NCBI GenBank assembly: GCA_021801255.1
Contig: JAJYYH010000025.1
Span: 20,411-84,410 of the forward strand
Direction: 5' to 3'
Source of the DNA: Pseudomonadota bacterium
Lineage (GTDB): Bacteria > Pseudomonadota > Alphaproteobacteria > Acetobacterales > Acetobacteraceae
DNA length: 64,000 bases
In this document: piece after piece, positions 46,410 through 56,668 of the stretch
How positions within the stretch are numbered: position 1 is the stretch's first letter
How the letters are laid out: every line of letters begins with the position of its first letter
Program-made: the position numbers and the translations under genes
The notes under the pieces: generated by a model
Told to the model about the DNA's origin: nothing
Databases searched by the model: none
What the model saw: the letters and a program-made list of their open reading frames with translations, nothing else

Positions 46410-47462
46410 ATGCGTATTGCCCAGATCGCGCCGCTCTACGAAGCGGTACCGCCCAAGCTCTATGGTGGCACTGAGCGCGTCGTCTCTTATCTCACCGAGG
46501 AGCTGGTGGCGCTTGGTCACGAAGTGACGCTGTTCGCCAGCGGTGATTCGGAAACATCGGCGACCCTGGAGGCGGCCTGGCCGCGGGCGCTCCGGCTCGA
46601 TCCGGCGATCCGCGACCCGATCGCTCCGCACGCTTTGTTGATGGAACGGGTGATGCGGCGCGCCGGGGATTTCGACGTTTTGCATTTCCACAACGAATAC
46701 CTGCCCTTCAGCCTGTTCAGCCGCCAGAGCACGCCATGGCTCAATACGCTGCATGGCCGCCTCGACATGATCGAATACCAAGGCATCTTCGACATGTTTT
46801 CGCACGTGCCGCTGGTCTCGATCTCGGATCAACAGCGCCGGCCGCTGCCGCAGGCGCGTTTCATCGGCACCGTGCTGCATGGCCTCCCGGAAAACCTGCT
46901 CACGCCGCAAATCGTGACGCCGAGCTACCTCGCCTTCTTGGGCCGCATCTCGCCGGAAAAACGCCCCGACCGTGCGATCCGTATCGCCCGCGCCTGCGGC
47001 ATCCCGCTCAAGATCGCGGCCAAGGTGGACAACGCCGATCGCGACTATTTCGAGTCCGTCATCAAGCCGATGCTGGCGGGGCCGGGCGTCGAGATGATCG
47101 GCGAGATCAACGAGGCACAGAAGCCCGCCTTCCTCTCCGGCGCCATCGGCCTCTTGATGCCGATCGACTGGCCGGAGCCGTTCGGCTTGGTGATGATCGA
47201 GGCGATGGCCTGCGGCACGCCGGTAATCGCCATCAATCGCGGCTCGGTGCCCGAGGTGATCGATGACGGCATTTCGGGCTTCATCGTCGAGGACGAGACC
47301 GGGGCGATCGGCGCCGTCGAACGGCTGGGCGAACTTGACCGCGCACGCGTGCGCGCCCAGTTCGAAGCCCGCTTCACGGCGCGGCGCATGGCGCTCGACT
47401 ATCTCGGCCTCTATCGCAGCCTCGCCGTCGATGCCCGACAGAAGCTGCGGGTCGTCGGCTGA
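46410..47462 (+). CDS. GT4-family glycosyltransferase
   Basis: A 350-residue GT-B glycosyltransferase. It opens MRIAQIAPLYEAVPPKLYGGTERVVSYL, with the nucleotide-sugar donor site in FLGRISPEKRPDRAIRIA and the EX7E-type motif PEPFGLVMIEAMACGTPVIA. Acceptor-side LHFHNEYLPFSL is in the N-terminal domain. Start ATG 46410 has GGAGAG upstream; the longer frame is unsupported. Members make disaccharide or exopolysaccharide linkages, but the specific sugar cannot be read from sequence. It stands alone between convergent and divergent neighbours. Confidence 0.92.
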   Translation: MRIAQIAPLYEAVPPKLYGGTERVVSYLTEELVALGHEVTLFASGDSETSATLEAAWPRALRLDPAIRDPIAPHALLMERVMRRAGDFDVLHFHNEYLPFSLFSRQSTPWLNTLHGRLDMIEYQGIFDMFSHVPLVSISDQQRRPLPQARFIGTVLHGLPENLLTPQIVTPSYLAFLGRISPEKRPDRAIRIARACGIPLKIAAKVDNADRDYFESVIKPMLAGPGVEMIGEINEAQKPAFLSGAIGLLMPIDWPEPFGLVMIEAMACGTPVIAINRGSVPEVIDDGISGFIVEDETGAIGAVERLGELDRARVRAQFEARFTARRMALDYLGLYRSLAVDARQKLRVVG

Positions 47463-47535
47463 TCAGGCCGCGGAAAAGGCCGGGAAACCCTCCCTGACGA
47501 GCGTTTCGGGCCCGCCGCCACCGCCCCATGCGGCC

Positions 47536-47563
47536 GCCCGCGGGGAAGGATTTTCCCGCGGGC
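47536..47563. terminator. Strong hairpin between convergent genes
   Basis: A 12-bp stem, GCCCGCGGGGAA (47536-47547) with TTTCCCGCGGGC (47552-47563, one G-T pair), loop GGAT. It sits between the glycosyltransferase stop and the SDR stop. No T-run follows on either strand, so it is a terminator-like structure or transcript-end stabiliser. Confidence 0.55.
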
Positions 47564-47587
47564 CGACCGCGTGATCGGCGCGCGGGG

Positions 47588-48292
47588 TTAAAAGCGCTCG
47601 ATCCAGGGGCGCAGCTCGACCTCCAGGCTCCAGGCGCTCCGCGGTTGCTCGAGGGCGTGCAGGTAGGTTTCGGCGATCGCCGCGGGATCGAGCAAACGAT
47701 CGGGCAAACGATCGGGCGCACCGGCCGTCTCGCCATGGCCCGGCGAGCGGATGCCGCCATCGATGACGAGGTGCACGATATGGATGCCTTGGGGGTGAAG
47801 CTCCCGCGCCATGCTCTGCGCCAGTCCGCGGAGCGCGAATTTGCCCATCGCGAACGGCGCCGAGAGGGCATAGCCCTTGACACTCGCCGAGGCGCCGGTG
47901 AAGCCGATCGCCCCACCCCCGCCTGCCAGCATCCGTCGTGCCGCCTGTTGGCCGACGAGAAATCCGCCAAAGGCCGAAACCGCGATGGTCTGCGCCACGC
48001 GCGCCGGATCAAGTTCGGCGATCGGCCCACGTTCGCGCGCGCTGGCGTTGTAGATGACACAATCGGGCACCAGATCGCGCCGGTCGAGTTCGGCAAAGAG
48101 GCAAGCGACCTCCGCCGGCTCGGCGGCGTTGCAGGGAAGCGCCAACGCGCCGACCTCATGTGCCAGCGGAGCGAGCTTTTCAACGTTCCGCGCTGCCAGC
48201 GCGACCTTGGTTCCCGCCGCCGCGAGACGGCGGGCGAGCGCGGCGCTCAACCCCGCTCCGGCACCGACGATAAGCGCCGCCCGGAACGCCAT
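47588..48292 (-). CDS. Atypical short-chain dehydrogenase/reductase (active-site Tyr replaced)
   Basis: A 234-residue SDR with the NAD(P) loop ALIVGAGAGLSAALARRL (TGxxxGxG-like). The usual catalytic YxxxK reads FAMGK, Phe147 and Lys151, so the proton-donating tyrosine is missing, while Ser residues of the catalytic region (TGASASVKG) remain. A subfamily of SDRs with FASAK/FAMGK in this position exists, and its reaction is not settled to my knowledge. The start lies two bases after the nitroreductase stop, so they are co-transcribed. It ends VELRPWIERF, a C-terminus common in this subgroup. Confidence 0.88.
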   Translation of the reverse strand: MAFRAALIVGAGAGLSAALARRLAAAGTKVALAARNVEKLAPLAHEVGALALPCNAAEPAEVACLFAELDRRDLVPDCVIYNASARERGPIAELDPARVAQTIAVSAFGGFLVGQQAARRMLAGGGGAIGFTGASASVKGYALSAPFAMGKFALRGLAQSMARELHPQGIHIVHLVIDGGIRSPGHGETAGAPDRLPDRLLDPAAIAETYLHALEQPRSAWSLEVELRPWIERF

Positions 48293-48294
48293 CG

Positions 48295-48879
48295 CTACAG
48301 AATCTCGCAGGCTTCGGCGAAATCGAGCCGGGGGCTGCGGGGAAACAGCGCGGATGCGTCGCCATGGCCGAGATTGACGAGAAAATTGCTTCGCCAGCCA
48401 TGGCCGGCGAGGAAAATCTCATCGACCTTCTCGCGGTCGAAGCCCGACATCGGCCCGCAATCGAGCCCGAGCGCGCGCGCCGCCAGGATCAGATAGGCGC
48501 CTTGCAGGGTGCCGTTGCGAAACGCCGTCTCCTCGGCCAGTTCGGGGTTGGACGCGAACCATGAGCGCGCGTCGGCGCGGGGGAAAAGCCGCGGCAGGTG
48601 CTCGAAAAAATAGGGGTCGTGGGCGACGATCACGGTCACCGGCGCGGTCATGGTTTTTTCCACGTTACCCGCCGAAAGCGCCGGTTTCAGGCGCTCTTTC
48701 GCCCCTGGGCTGCGCAGGAAGAGAAAGCGTGCCGGCGAGCAGTTGGCCGAGGTTGGACCCATGCGGAGGAGATCGTGAAGCTCCCGCAGCGTCTCGTCGG
48801 AAACCGGCGCGTCGGTCCATTTGAAATGGGTGCGCGCCTCGGAGAACAGCGCGGCGAGCGCCTCGGGCTCAAGTCTCAT
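48295..48879 (-). CDS. Nitroreductase family protein (RutE/HadB-like)
   Basis: A 194-residue FMN-dependent reductase. [20 protein letters not shown] and [20 protein letters not shown] match the RutE/malonic-semialdehyde-reductase type of the nitroreductase superfamily. E. coli RutE reduces a 3-carbon semialdehyde in uracil catabolism, but no other rut genes are present. Start ATG 48879 is favoured by GGAGATGG; an in-frame ATG at 48888 is possible. It is followed directly by the SDR gene, suggesting a small redox unit. Confidence 0.92.
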   Translation of the reverse strand: MRLEPEALAALFSEARTHFKWTDAPVSDETLRELHDLLRMGPTSANCSPARFLFLRSPGAKERLKPALSAGNVEKTMTAPVTVIVAHDPYFFEHLPRLFPRADARSWFASNPELAEETAFRNGTLQGAYLILAARALGLDCGPMSGFDREKVDEIFLAGHGWRSNFLVNLGHGDASALFPRSPRLDFAEACEIL

Positions 48880-48903
48880 CGATGCCATCTCCGAAAACCT
48901 GTC

Positions 48904-49461
48904 TCAAACCTCGACCTGCTCGACGGCCACCACTTCGGGGATGTAGTGGCGGAGCATATTCTCGACCCCGTGCTTGAGCGTCGCGCGCGAGGAAGGGCAG
49001 CCGCTGCAGGCGCCCTGCATGTGCAGCCGCACCACGCCGTCGCGATAGCCGCGGAAGACGATATCGCCGCCATCGCCAGCGACCGCCGGACGCACCCTGG
49101 TATCGAGCAGTTCCTTGATCTGCTCGACGATCGCGGCGTCCTCGGGAGAGACGTCCTCGACCGAGAGATCGACCTCACCCTCGATCACCGGCTGGCCGGT
49201 GACGAAATGCTCGACGATGGCGCCGAGCACCTGCGGGCGAAGCGCCTGCCAGGCGATCTCGTCGGTTTTGGTCACGGTGATGAAATCGGCGCCAAAAAAC
49301 ACCCGCGCCACGCCCGGCAGGGCGAACAGCGCGGTTGCAAGCGGGCTGCGTTCGGCCAGCTCGGGCGCGGCGAAATCCGCCGTTCCCGAGGCCATCACGG
49401 CGCGACCGGGGAGAAATTTCAGCGTTGCCGGGTTGGGCGTACCTTCGGTTTCGATAAACAT
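48904..49461 (-). CDS. Nfu-type Fe-S cluster carrier
   Basis: A 185-residue protein. Residues 1-88 are the Nfu N-terminal domain (MFIETEGTPNPATLKFLPGR) and residues 108-180 the NifU C-terminal domain with the cluster-binding Cys152 and Cys155 in GACSGCPSS. It transfers [4Fe-4S] clusters to target enzymes, of which this window encodes several (Ehr NuoB-like subunit, glycosylase, fused oxidoreductase). Start ATG 49461 gives the family N-terminus; the longer frame is unsupported. No isc or suf genes are adjacent. Confidence 0.95.
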   Translation of the reverse strand: MFIETEGTPNPATLKFLPGRAVMASGTADFAAPELAERSPLATALFALPGVARVFFGADFITVTKTDEIAWQALRPQVLGAIVEHFVTGQPVIEGEVDLSVEDVSPEDAAIVEQIKELLDTRVRPAVAGDGGDIVFRGYRDGVVRLHMQGACSGCPSSRATLKHGVENMLRHYIPEVVAVEQVEV

Positions 49462-49551
49462 CGGTGAACCTGCCTTTGAAAGCGGACCGGAGCCGTCCGG
49501 TTCCTCTTGCCCTAGATCGGCGATGCCGTCGCAAAACACAAGAGGCCGAAG

Positions 49552-49604
49552 GTCAGGGCTCTGCCCCTCTTCTCCAGTGGAACCCGCTGGGGCAAAGCCC
49601 ATGG
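49552..49604 (+). repeat. GC-rich dispersed hairpin element B, copy 1
   Basis: It contains AGGGCTCTGCCCCT, then CCAGTGG, AACCCGCTGGGG and CAAAGCCC. The same blocks, reverse-complemented, occur at 58970-59022. It lies between the nfu and cdd genes. Confidence 0.6.
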
Positions 49605-49660
49605 CTCGCGTTTCCCGAAAACTGTGAAAATGGCGCAATTATTTTTCGCCGCCGCCGCGC

Positions 49661-50062
49661 TCAGCGCCGATAGGGCATCGGCAGCAAGTCCCGCACCCGC
49701 CATTTGAGCGGCCCGCTCTCGCTCGGCAGGATCACCATGGCCTCGGGGTCGTAGTCGAAAATCATCTCGCGGCAGGCGCCACAGGGCGAGACGATCTCGG
49801 GAGTATCCGCAGGCTCCTCGGGCTTGGGATGGCGGAGTGCCACGATGGTTTTGATGCGGCCATCGCCCTCCAGCACGGCACGGCCGAGGGCGACGGCCTC
49901 GGCGCAGATCGAAAGCCTGCCAACCACCGCGCCGAGATGGATCCCCGTCCAAATGCGCCCATCGCGCCCGCGGATGGCCGCCGCGATGGTATGCCAGTGC
50001 GGCCGATAGTGGCGCAGCAAGGCCTCGCGCGCCGCCGCGATCAGGGCCGCATCCTCTTCCAC
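49661..50062 (-). CDS. Cytidine deaminase-like protein
   Basis: A 133-residue zinc-dependent deaminase of the cytidine deaminase fold. The zinc site is intact: Cys53 with Glu55 in SICAEAVALG and Cys94/Cys97 in SPCGACREM. It would deaminate cytidine or deoxycytidine, though blasticidin-S-deaminase-like and other specificities share this layout. The predicted start is GTG 50062, with no visible ribosome-binding site, 28 bases after the recA stop on the same strand, so translation may depend on read-on from recA. The acidic residues between the motifs are longer than in short E. coli-type enzymes. Confidence 0.88.
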   Translation of the reverse strand: MEEDAALIAAAREALLRHYRPHWHTIAAAIRGRDGRIWTGIHLGAVVGRLSICAEAVALGRAVLEGDGRIKTIVALRHPKPEEPADTPEIVSPCGACREMIFDYDPEAMVILPSESGPLKWRVRDLLPMPYRR

Positions 50063-50090
50063 CAGCTTGCGCGGGGTGAGGGTGGAAAAA

Positions 50091-51131
<1,041 letters not shown>

Positions 51132-51191
51132 CAGAAGGCTGCCCCGTTCATGAAACGCTGCCAGGAAGCCATATAAACCCTGGGTCGCGCC

Positions 51192-51220
51192 GTATTACCC
51201 ACCTTCCCCGCGCCTCACAA
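51192..51220 (-). promoter_or_regulatory. Predicted recA promoter
   Basis: On the minus strand TTGTGA (51215-51220) and TAATAC (51192-51197) with a 17-base spacer, about 60 bases upstream of the recA ATG. Confidence 0.55.
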
Positions 51221-51272
51221 GGCCTCGCCCGACACCGCTTGGGAGGTGGACCGGCCAGCGGCACCAAAATAT

Positions 51273-51301
51273 TTGCGAAAAAGAGATTGGGCTGTTAAAC
51301 C
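51273..51301 (+). promoter_or_regulatory. Predicted promoter of the Hint-domain gene
   Basis: TTGCGA (51273-51278) and TAAACC (51296-51301) with a 17-base spacer, about 110 bases upstream of the ATG at 51412, in an AT-rich stretch. Confidence 0.4.
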
Positions 51302-51411
51302 TTTGGTGGAAACGCGCGAGCCACAGGGTTTTCCCAGCCTTATCGCGCTGGTTGGCGACCTTGCTGCCGCACACGCGGGAATCCTGATCACGCCGGGGGG
51401 CTCGCACGCCG

Positions 51412-53601
51412 ATGGCCGACACTTCGCCGCCGAACCCCGTCACCACCTCGACGACTGTCACCGCACCGGTCGTTCTGGGCAACGACGAGACATTCACCGT
51501 CGATCTCACCGGCACGCTGACCAGCACCGGCATCCCGGCCGCGATTTACGCGGCAGGCACAACAACCGGCGTCTCGGTCGTTAACTCGGGCACGATCGCC
51601 GAGAGCTACGCGATCGAGCCCGCGATCGAATTCAATAGCGGCGGCTTGCTTTCGAACCAGCCGGGGGCGGTGATCTCGGGTGGCGATGGATTGAAGGGTT
51701 ACACCAGTCCCTCGATGATTTCCAATGCCGGCACGATCCTGGCTTCGGGCGCAACCGGGGTCGGCATAGATGTCAGTACCGGCCAGGTCACGAACGCCAC
51801 GGCCGGCCAGATCGCTGGCTTCTACGGGGTTGAATTAGGCGGCGGCACGCTCGTCAATAAAGGCACGATTACGGCCAGTGGTTCGCCTGGCAATACCGGC
51901 GTTGTACTGAGCGGCGGCACGCTTGAGAATGCCGCGGGCGGCCTGATTTCCGGCGATTTTGGCATTCAGAATCTGAGTCCCAGCAGCGGCACCGTCACCA
52001 TCATCAATGCCGGCACGATCGAGAGTACGCACGACGCCGATGCCATCCGCATTCAATCCGCCACCGCCGATCTCGTCATCGATCCTGGGGCGGACTTCAT
52101 TGGCACGGTGACGGCGAGCAGCGCCGGCACGATCGAGCTGGCCTCGGCGAGCAGCGCCGGCACGATCGACTTCCAGCCAATCACCGGGTCCGAGTTTTTT
52201 TTCGGCTTTCCCGTGATCAACGAAGCGCCGGGCGCGAACTGGACGATCCTGGCGGCGGATTTCTCCCCATCAGAAACCATTTCGATCGGCGCTGGCGCGA
52301 CCTTGAACTTCTCCGCTGGCGTCGCCGCCGGCGACACCCTCAATCCTGCGTCCGCTCCCAGCACGCTGGGGCTTGCCAACGTCCCTTACAGTTCCACCGA
52401 TCAGGTGACGCTCGCCAGCGGTAATATCCTTGAGCTGACAAATGGCTCCGGCACGCTCGCCAGCATCCAGCTTGACCCTTCGGCGCATTACACGGGAAAT
52501 TTCACTCTCGGACAATCGGCTTCCGGCAATGAACAAATTATTCTCCCCTGCTTCACGCGCGGCACACGTATCCGCACGCAACGGGGCGAAATTCCGGTCG
52601 AGGCGCTTAAAGTCGGCGATCAGGTGGTGGTGCTGGGCGGCGGCGCGCGGCCCATCCGCTGGCTCGGGCGGCGGCGGATCGATATTTCCCGTCATCCCCG
52701 CCCCGAGCAGGTCCGCCCGGTGCGCGTCCTCGCCGAGGCCTTCGGCCCTGGCCTGCCGGCGCGGGATTTGGTGGTCTCGCCGGGGCATTCGCTCTATGTC
52801 GCGGGCGCGCTGATCCCGGCGGAATTTCTCCTCAACGGCGCGACGATCGTGCGCGAGGCGGTGGGCGAGGCCGAGTATTTCCACGTCGAGCTTGATGAAC
52901 ATGCCGTCCTGTTCTCGGAAAGTCTGCCCTCCGAGAGCTATCTCGATACCGGCAACCGCGGCGCCTTCGAGGGCGGCGCGGCACTCGCGCTGCATCCCGA
53001 TTTCGCGCCCCGCCACTGGCGCGAAACCTGTGTGCCCCTGGTACTCGAAGGGCCGCTTGTGGCCGCGGTGCGCGGCGCCTTGCTCGCGCGGGCGCGCGCA
53101 CTCGGCTTTCGCCCGGCGGTCGATCCCGATCTTCATCTCCGCCTCGGCGGACGCCGCATCGAGGCGCTGCGCCGCGAGGGCGAGTGGTATTGCTTCCTGC
53201 TGCCGCCCTGGGCGCGCGAGGTCGCCATTCTCTCGCGCGCCGGCATCCCCGCCGGGCGCGATCCGCAAGACGGCGATTGCCGCACGCTTGGCGTCCGGCT
53301 CCATGCGGTGTTCCTCAACGAACGCTTCGTGCCACTCGATGCCCCATCTCTCGTCCGCGGCTTCTATCCGCTCGAAAAAAGCACCGAGAGCGCCTGGCGC
53401 TGGACCGACGGCTGCGGCGTGCTCGCCCTGCGGCCCTCATCCGCGCCTTTGGCGCTTCGCCTACGGATCGCGGAATGCATGCCGGGTTGGCAGCGCGCGC
53501 CTGAGAGTTTGAAAAAGAATGTCCTCCTGCCCGGGAATCGACAGAAAAAAACCAATGTTTCCAGAGGGCATTCTTGTGAGCCACTTGCAGAACCACGCTG
53601 A
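51412..53601 (+). CDS. Surface repeat protein with C-terminal Hint domain
   Basis: A 729-residue protein. Residues 15-370 consist of Gly/Ala/Thr/Ser-rich repeats (GTI, NAG, GGTL units such as INAGTIES, VNKGTITAS), which predict a parallel beta-helix of the adhesin or autotransporter passenger type. At Cys380 a Hint_2 domain begins (CFTRGTRIRT, then VEALKVGDQVVVL and SPGHSLYV with the conserved His), the self-cleavage fold of inteins and hedgehog. No signal peptide is obvious, as usual for this group. The final ~33 residues, from about 697, are encoded by a dispersed repeat copy and are unlikely to be ancestral. Confidence 0.85.
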   Translation: MADTSPPNPVTTSTTVTAPVVLGNDETFTVDLTGTLTSTGIPAAIYAAGTTTGVSVVNSGTIAESYAIEPAIEFNSGGLLSNQPGAVISGGDGLKGYTSPSMISNAGTILASGATGVGIDVSTGQVTNATAGQIAGFYGVELGGGTLVNKGTITASGSPGNTGVVLSGGTLENAAGGLISGDFGIQNLSPSSGTVTIINAGTIESTHDADAIRIQSATADLVIDPGADFIGTVTASSAGTIELASASSAGTIDFQPITGSEFFFGFPVINEAPGANWTILAADFSPSETISIGAGATLNFSAGVAAGDTLNPASAPSTLGLANVPYSSTDQVTLASGNILELTNGSGTLASIQLDPSAHYTGNFTLGQSASGNEQIILPCFTRGTRIRTQRGEIPVEALKVGDQVVVLGGGARPIRWLGRRRIDISRHPRPEQVRPVRVLAEAFGPGLPARDLVVSPGHSLYVAGALIPAEFLLNGATIVREAVGEAEYFHVELDEHAVLFSESLPSESYLDTGNRGAFEGGAALALHPDFAPRHWRETCVPLVLEGPLVAAVRGALLARARALGFRPAVDPDLHLRLGGRRIEALRREGEWYCFLLPPWAREVAILSRAGIPAGRDPQDGDCRTLGVRLHAVFLNERFVPLDAPSLVRGFYPLEKSTESAWRWTDGCGVLALRPSSAPLALRLRIAECMPGWQRAPESLKKNVLLPGNRQKKTNVSRGHSCEPLAEPR
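53502..53576 (+). repeat. Dispersed gene-border repeat, copy 5 (right-truncated, read through)
   Basis: It begins TGAGAGTTTGAAAAAGAATG and runs to CAGAGGGCATTCTTGT; the usual right-hand third is missing. The leading TGA is out of frame with the Hint gene, so the frame continues through the element to 53601. It resembles copy 1 most closely (shared ATCGACAGAAAAAAA and TTTCCAGAGGGCATTC). Confidence 0.85.
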
Positions 53602-53729
53602 CAGCGTGAATTGCCGCGGCATTGCATCGAAAGTGGGCGACCCGCCGGTGCAACCTAGCGGCGCGCGCCGCACTCTGCCCCTGCACATGCGGCCCGCGGG
53701 TCGGGTCAATCAGGCTTCAATAGACGGCG

Positions 53730-55178
53730 TTACGAGTTGATGCTTTCGAGCGATCGCCCCTCGGCATCGACGCCGAACCGAGCCGCGATCGCCGCTGCCA
53801 GGAGCAACAAAAGGGCGGCGGCGGCGTAGCCCTCGGCGAGCCCGGACCGCGCGCTGTTCTGGATCAGCCGGCCATAGAGGGCCGGCCCCAAAACACCCCC
53901 AAACAGGGTGCCAAGAGCAAAAAACGTGGCGATCGCGAAGCCGCGAATTTCGAGCGGAAAGATCTCGCTCGCTGTGAGATAGGCAGCGGAGGCCGCGGTT
54001 GAGGCGAAAAAAAACACCGCCATCCAGCAGCCGGTCTGGCTCTCCGCCGAGAGCCATCCGCCAAGGAAGAGCCCCGCCGTCACCGCCAGCAACAGGCCCG
54101 CGAGACCATAGGTCACGGCCAGCATCCGCCGCCGCCCGATGCGATCGAATAGCGGCCCGAGCAGCAGTGGCCCCACGAGGTTGGAGAGGCAAAACGGCAG
54201 CAGGTATCGCCCCGTCGCCCGGTCGGCGATGCCATAGAACCGGCTCAAGACCAATCCGTAGGTGAAAAAAACGGCATTGAACAAAAACGCCTGGGCGACC
54301 ATCAGCGTCAGCACGAGCAGGCTGCGGCGACGATAGCGCCCGAGCAGGAGACCAATTCGCCCGATAGTCTGCCGCGCTGGGAGGACCGGCGCCGGGGCAG
54401 CGGGGGCTTCGAGCGGCCTGCCGCGCTGGCGTGCGACCGCCTCGCGCTCGAAATCCCGCACGATCGCCTCCGCTTCCTCGTCGCGGCCATGCAGCAATAG
54501 CCAGCGCGGGCTTTCGGGCACCGAGCGGCGCAGCGTGAGGACATAAAGCCCCAGAATCCCCCCGCCAGCAAAACCGAGCCGCCAGCCGACATCGATCGGA
54601 AACCATCGTGTGTCCAGCAAAAAGACGCTCGCCGCCGCGCCGAGCGCCGCGCCCAACCAATAGCTGCCGTTCACCGCGAGGTTGATGCGACCGCGCAGCC
54701 GCGCCGGCATCAGTTCGTCGACGGCGGAATTGATCGCAGCATACTCCCCGCCGATCCCGGCGCCGGTCAAGACGCGCCCGACCACGAAACTTCCCAACCC
54801 CAAGGCCAGGGCGCTCACCACCATCCCGGCCATGCAGAACAGCAGCGTCACATAAAAAATCCGCCGCCGGCCGAAGCAATCGGCGAGCGCGCCGAACAGC
54901 ATCGCGCCCGCGACCGCGCCGGCGACATAGGCCGAGGCGGACATTCCGATTTCCCCCGGGGTCAGCGCCAGCGTCGGAACATATTGCAAAACCGGCCCGA
55001 TCGCGCCGGCGATCGTCACCTGCAGGCCATCCAGCACCCACCCCACGCCAAGCGCCACGACCAGCTTGAGATGCCGCGCGGTCCAGGGGAGGCGGTCGAG
55101 CCGCGCCGGGATCCCTCGCGCCGGGGATGTTCCAATCACAGCGCGCCCGGAATAAACCACGGGTTTCTCTCGCGGCAT
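53730..55178 (-). CDS. MFS transporter (sugar/organic-acid porter type)
   Basis: A 482-residue major facilitator with twelve predicted helices. The family motifs are GALADCFGRRRIFY after TM2, RVLTGAGIGGEYAAINSAVDELMPARLRGR, PESPRWLLLHGR before the central loop and LFDRIGRRRMLAVTYG in the second half. PESPRWL and the two D-R-x-G-R-R-R loops point to the sugar-porter/aromatic-acid branch driven by H+ symport. Start ATG 55178; gatB lies upstream in the same direction 38 bases away, so it may be transcribed as the last gene of gatCAB or separately. Substrate unknown. Confidence 0.92.
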   Translation of the reverse strand: MPREKPVVYSGRAVIGTSPARGIPARLDRLPWTARHLKLVVALGVGWVLDGLQVTIAGAIGPVLQYVPTLALTPGEIGMSASAYVAGAVAGAMLFGALADCFGRRRIFYVTLLFCMAGMVVSALALGLGSFVVGRVLTGAGIGGEYAAINSAVDELMPARLRGRINLAVNGSYWLGAALGAAASVFLLDTRWFPIDVGWRLGFAGGGILGLYVLTLRRSVPESPRWLLLHGRDEEAEAIVRDFEREAVARQRGRPLEAPAAPAPVLPARQTIGRIGLLLGRYRRRSLLVLTLMVAQAFLFNAVFFTYGLVLSRFYGIADRATGRYLLPFCLSNLVGPLLLGPLFDRIGRRRMLAVTYGLAGLLLAVTAGLFLGGWLSAESQTGCWMAVFFFASTAASAAYLTASEIFPLEIRGFAIATFFALGTLFGGVLGPALYGRLIQNSARSGLAEGYAAAALLLLLAAAIAARFGVDAEGRSLESINS

Positions 55179-55216
55179 GTTTTTCCTCCCGCGCCACCAT
55201 GGCGCAAGGCCAGCGG

Positions 55217-56668
55217 TCAGGACAGCGCGCGCCGCAGCACCTCGTTGACCAGCGCCGGGTTGCCCTTGCCGGCCATCGCCTTCATCACCTGGCCGACGAA
55301 AAAGCCGAAAAGTTTTTCCTTGCCGGATTTGTATTCGGCAACCTTGTCCGCGTTGGCCGCGAGCACGGCCGCGATCGCCCGCTCGATTGCGCCGGTGTCG
55401 GTGACTTGCCGGAGATTTTTGCGCGCAACGATCGCGCCCGGCGCCTCGCCGCTCTCGACCATCTCCTCGAACACGTCTTTGGCGATGCGGCCATTGATGG
55501 TGCCGTCGGTGATCAGATCGAGGAGCTCGCCGAGCGCAGCGGGCGAAACCGGCGAGGTCTCGATCGAACGCCCGGTGCGGTTCAGCGCCGCGAAGAGGTC
55601 ACCGATCACCCAGTTTGCGGCAAATTTGCCATCGCGTCCGCGCGCCACCGCCTCGAAATAATCGGCGCTCGCCTGCTCGGCGACAAGCACGCCGGCATCA
55701 TAGGCGGGGATCCCATATTCCACCATGAAACGGCGTTTTTTCGCATCCGGCAATTCCGGCAGCTGCCGGCGCAGCGCTTCCACCCAGGCGGGATCGAGGC
55801 GCAGCGGCAGCAGATCGGGATCGGGGAAATAGCGGTAGTCATGCGCGTCTTCCTTGCTCCGCATGCTGCGGGTGATGCCGCGCGCGGGCTCGAAAAGCCG
55901 GGTTTCCTGGCCGACGACGCCGCCCTCTTCCCAGACCGCGATCTGGCGCCGTGCCTCGGCCTCGATCGCCTGCATGACGAAACGTACCGAGTTCACGTTT
56001 TTTACCTCGCAGCGGGTGCGGAAATCCTCGCCCGCCTTGCGCACCGAGACGTTGACGTCGGCGCGCATCGAGCCTTCATCCATGTTGCCATCGCAGGTGC
56101 CGAGATAACGCAAAATCGTGCGCAACTTGCGCAGATAGGCGCCAGCTTCCTCGGGGCTGCGCAAATCGGGCTCGCTCACGATCTCCATCAGCGCGACGCC
56201 GGCGCGGTTGAGATCGATATAGGTTTTCGTCGGATGCTGATCATGCAGCGATTTTCCGGCATCCTGTTCGAGATGGAGCCGGGTGATGCCGATTTCGCGC
56301 ACCGTGCCATCGGCAAGCTCGATCTCGATCACGCCGCGCCCGACGATCGGGTGCTGGTACTGGCTGATCTGATAGCCGGCGGGGAGATCGGCGTAAAAAT
56401 AATTCTTGCGGTCGAAACGGCTTGCGAGATTGATCTCGGCGTTGAGCCCCAGTCCGGTGCGCACCGCCTGAGCGACGCATTCGCGGTTGATCACCGGCAG
56501 CATGCCGGGAAAAGCGGCATCGACGAAACTCACCTGGCTGTTTGGCGCCGCACCAAACGCGGTCGCGGCGCCGCTGAAGAGTTTGGCCTTCGAGATCACC
56601 TGGGCGTGGACTTCGAGCCCGATGACGAGTTCCCAGGGACCGGTTTTACCTGCCAGCGTGTAGCTCAT
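55217..56668 (-). CDS. gatB: Asp-tRNA(Asn)/Glu-tRNA(Gln) amidotransferase subunit B
   Basis: A 483-residue GatB. It begins [24 protein letters not shown]; zinc and ATP/tRNA-binding features are in [42 protein letters not shown] and [20 protein letters not shown]. The C-terminal YqeY-like tail domain (residues 330-483) recognises tRNA. Start ATG 56668 overlaps the gatA stop by four bases (ATGA). With GatA and GatC it transamidates misacylated Glu-tRNA(Gln) and possibly Asp-tRNA(Asn). Confidence 0.98.
   Translation of the reverse strand: MSYTLAGKTGPWELVIGLEVHAQVISKAKLFSGAATAFGAAPNSQVSFVDAAFPGMLPVINRECVAQAVRTGLGLNAEINLASRFDRKNYFYADLPAGYQISQYQHPIVGRGVIEIELADGTVREIGITRLHLEQDAGKSLHDQHPTKTYIDLNRAGVALMEIVSEPDLRSPEEAGAYLRKLRTILRYLGTCDGNMDEGSMRADVNVSVRKAGEDFRTRCEVKNVNSVRFVMQAIEAEARRQIAVWEEGGVVGQETRLFEPARGITRSMRSKEDAHDYRYFPDPDLLPLRLDPAWVEALRRQLPELPDAKKRRFMVEYGIPAYDAGVLVAEQASADYFEAVARGRDGKFAANWVIGDLFAALNRTGRSIETSPVSPAALGELLDLITDGTINGRIAKDVFEEMVESGEAPGAIVARKNLRQVTDTGAIERAIAAVLAANADKVAEYKSGKEKLFGFFVGQVMKAMAGKGNPALVNEVLRRALS

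Noticed and set aside
51132..51240. SOS (LexA) box upstream of recA
   Set aside because: Only one GTTC half-site (51146-51149) is present; no second GTTC occurs seven bases on, so the alphaproteobacterial GTTC-N7-GTTC pattern is not met.
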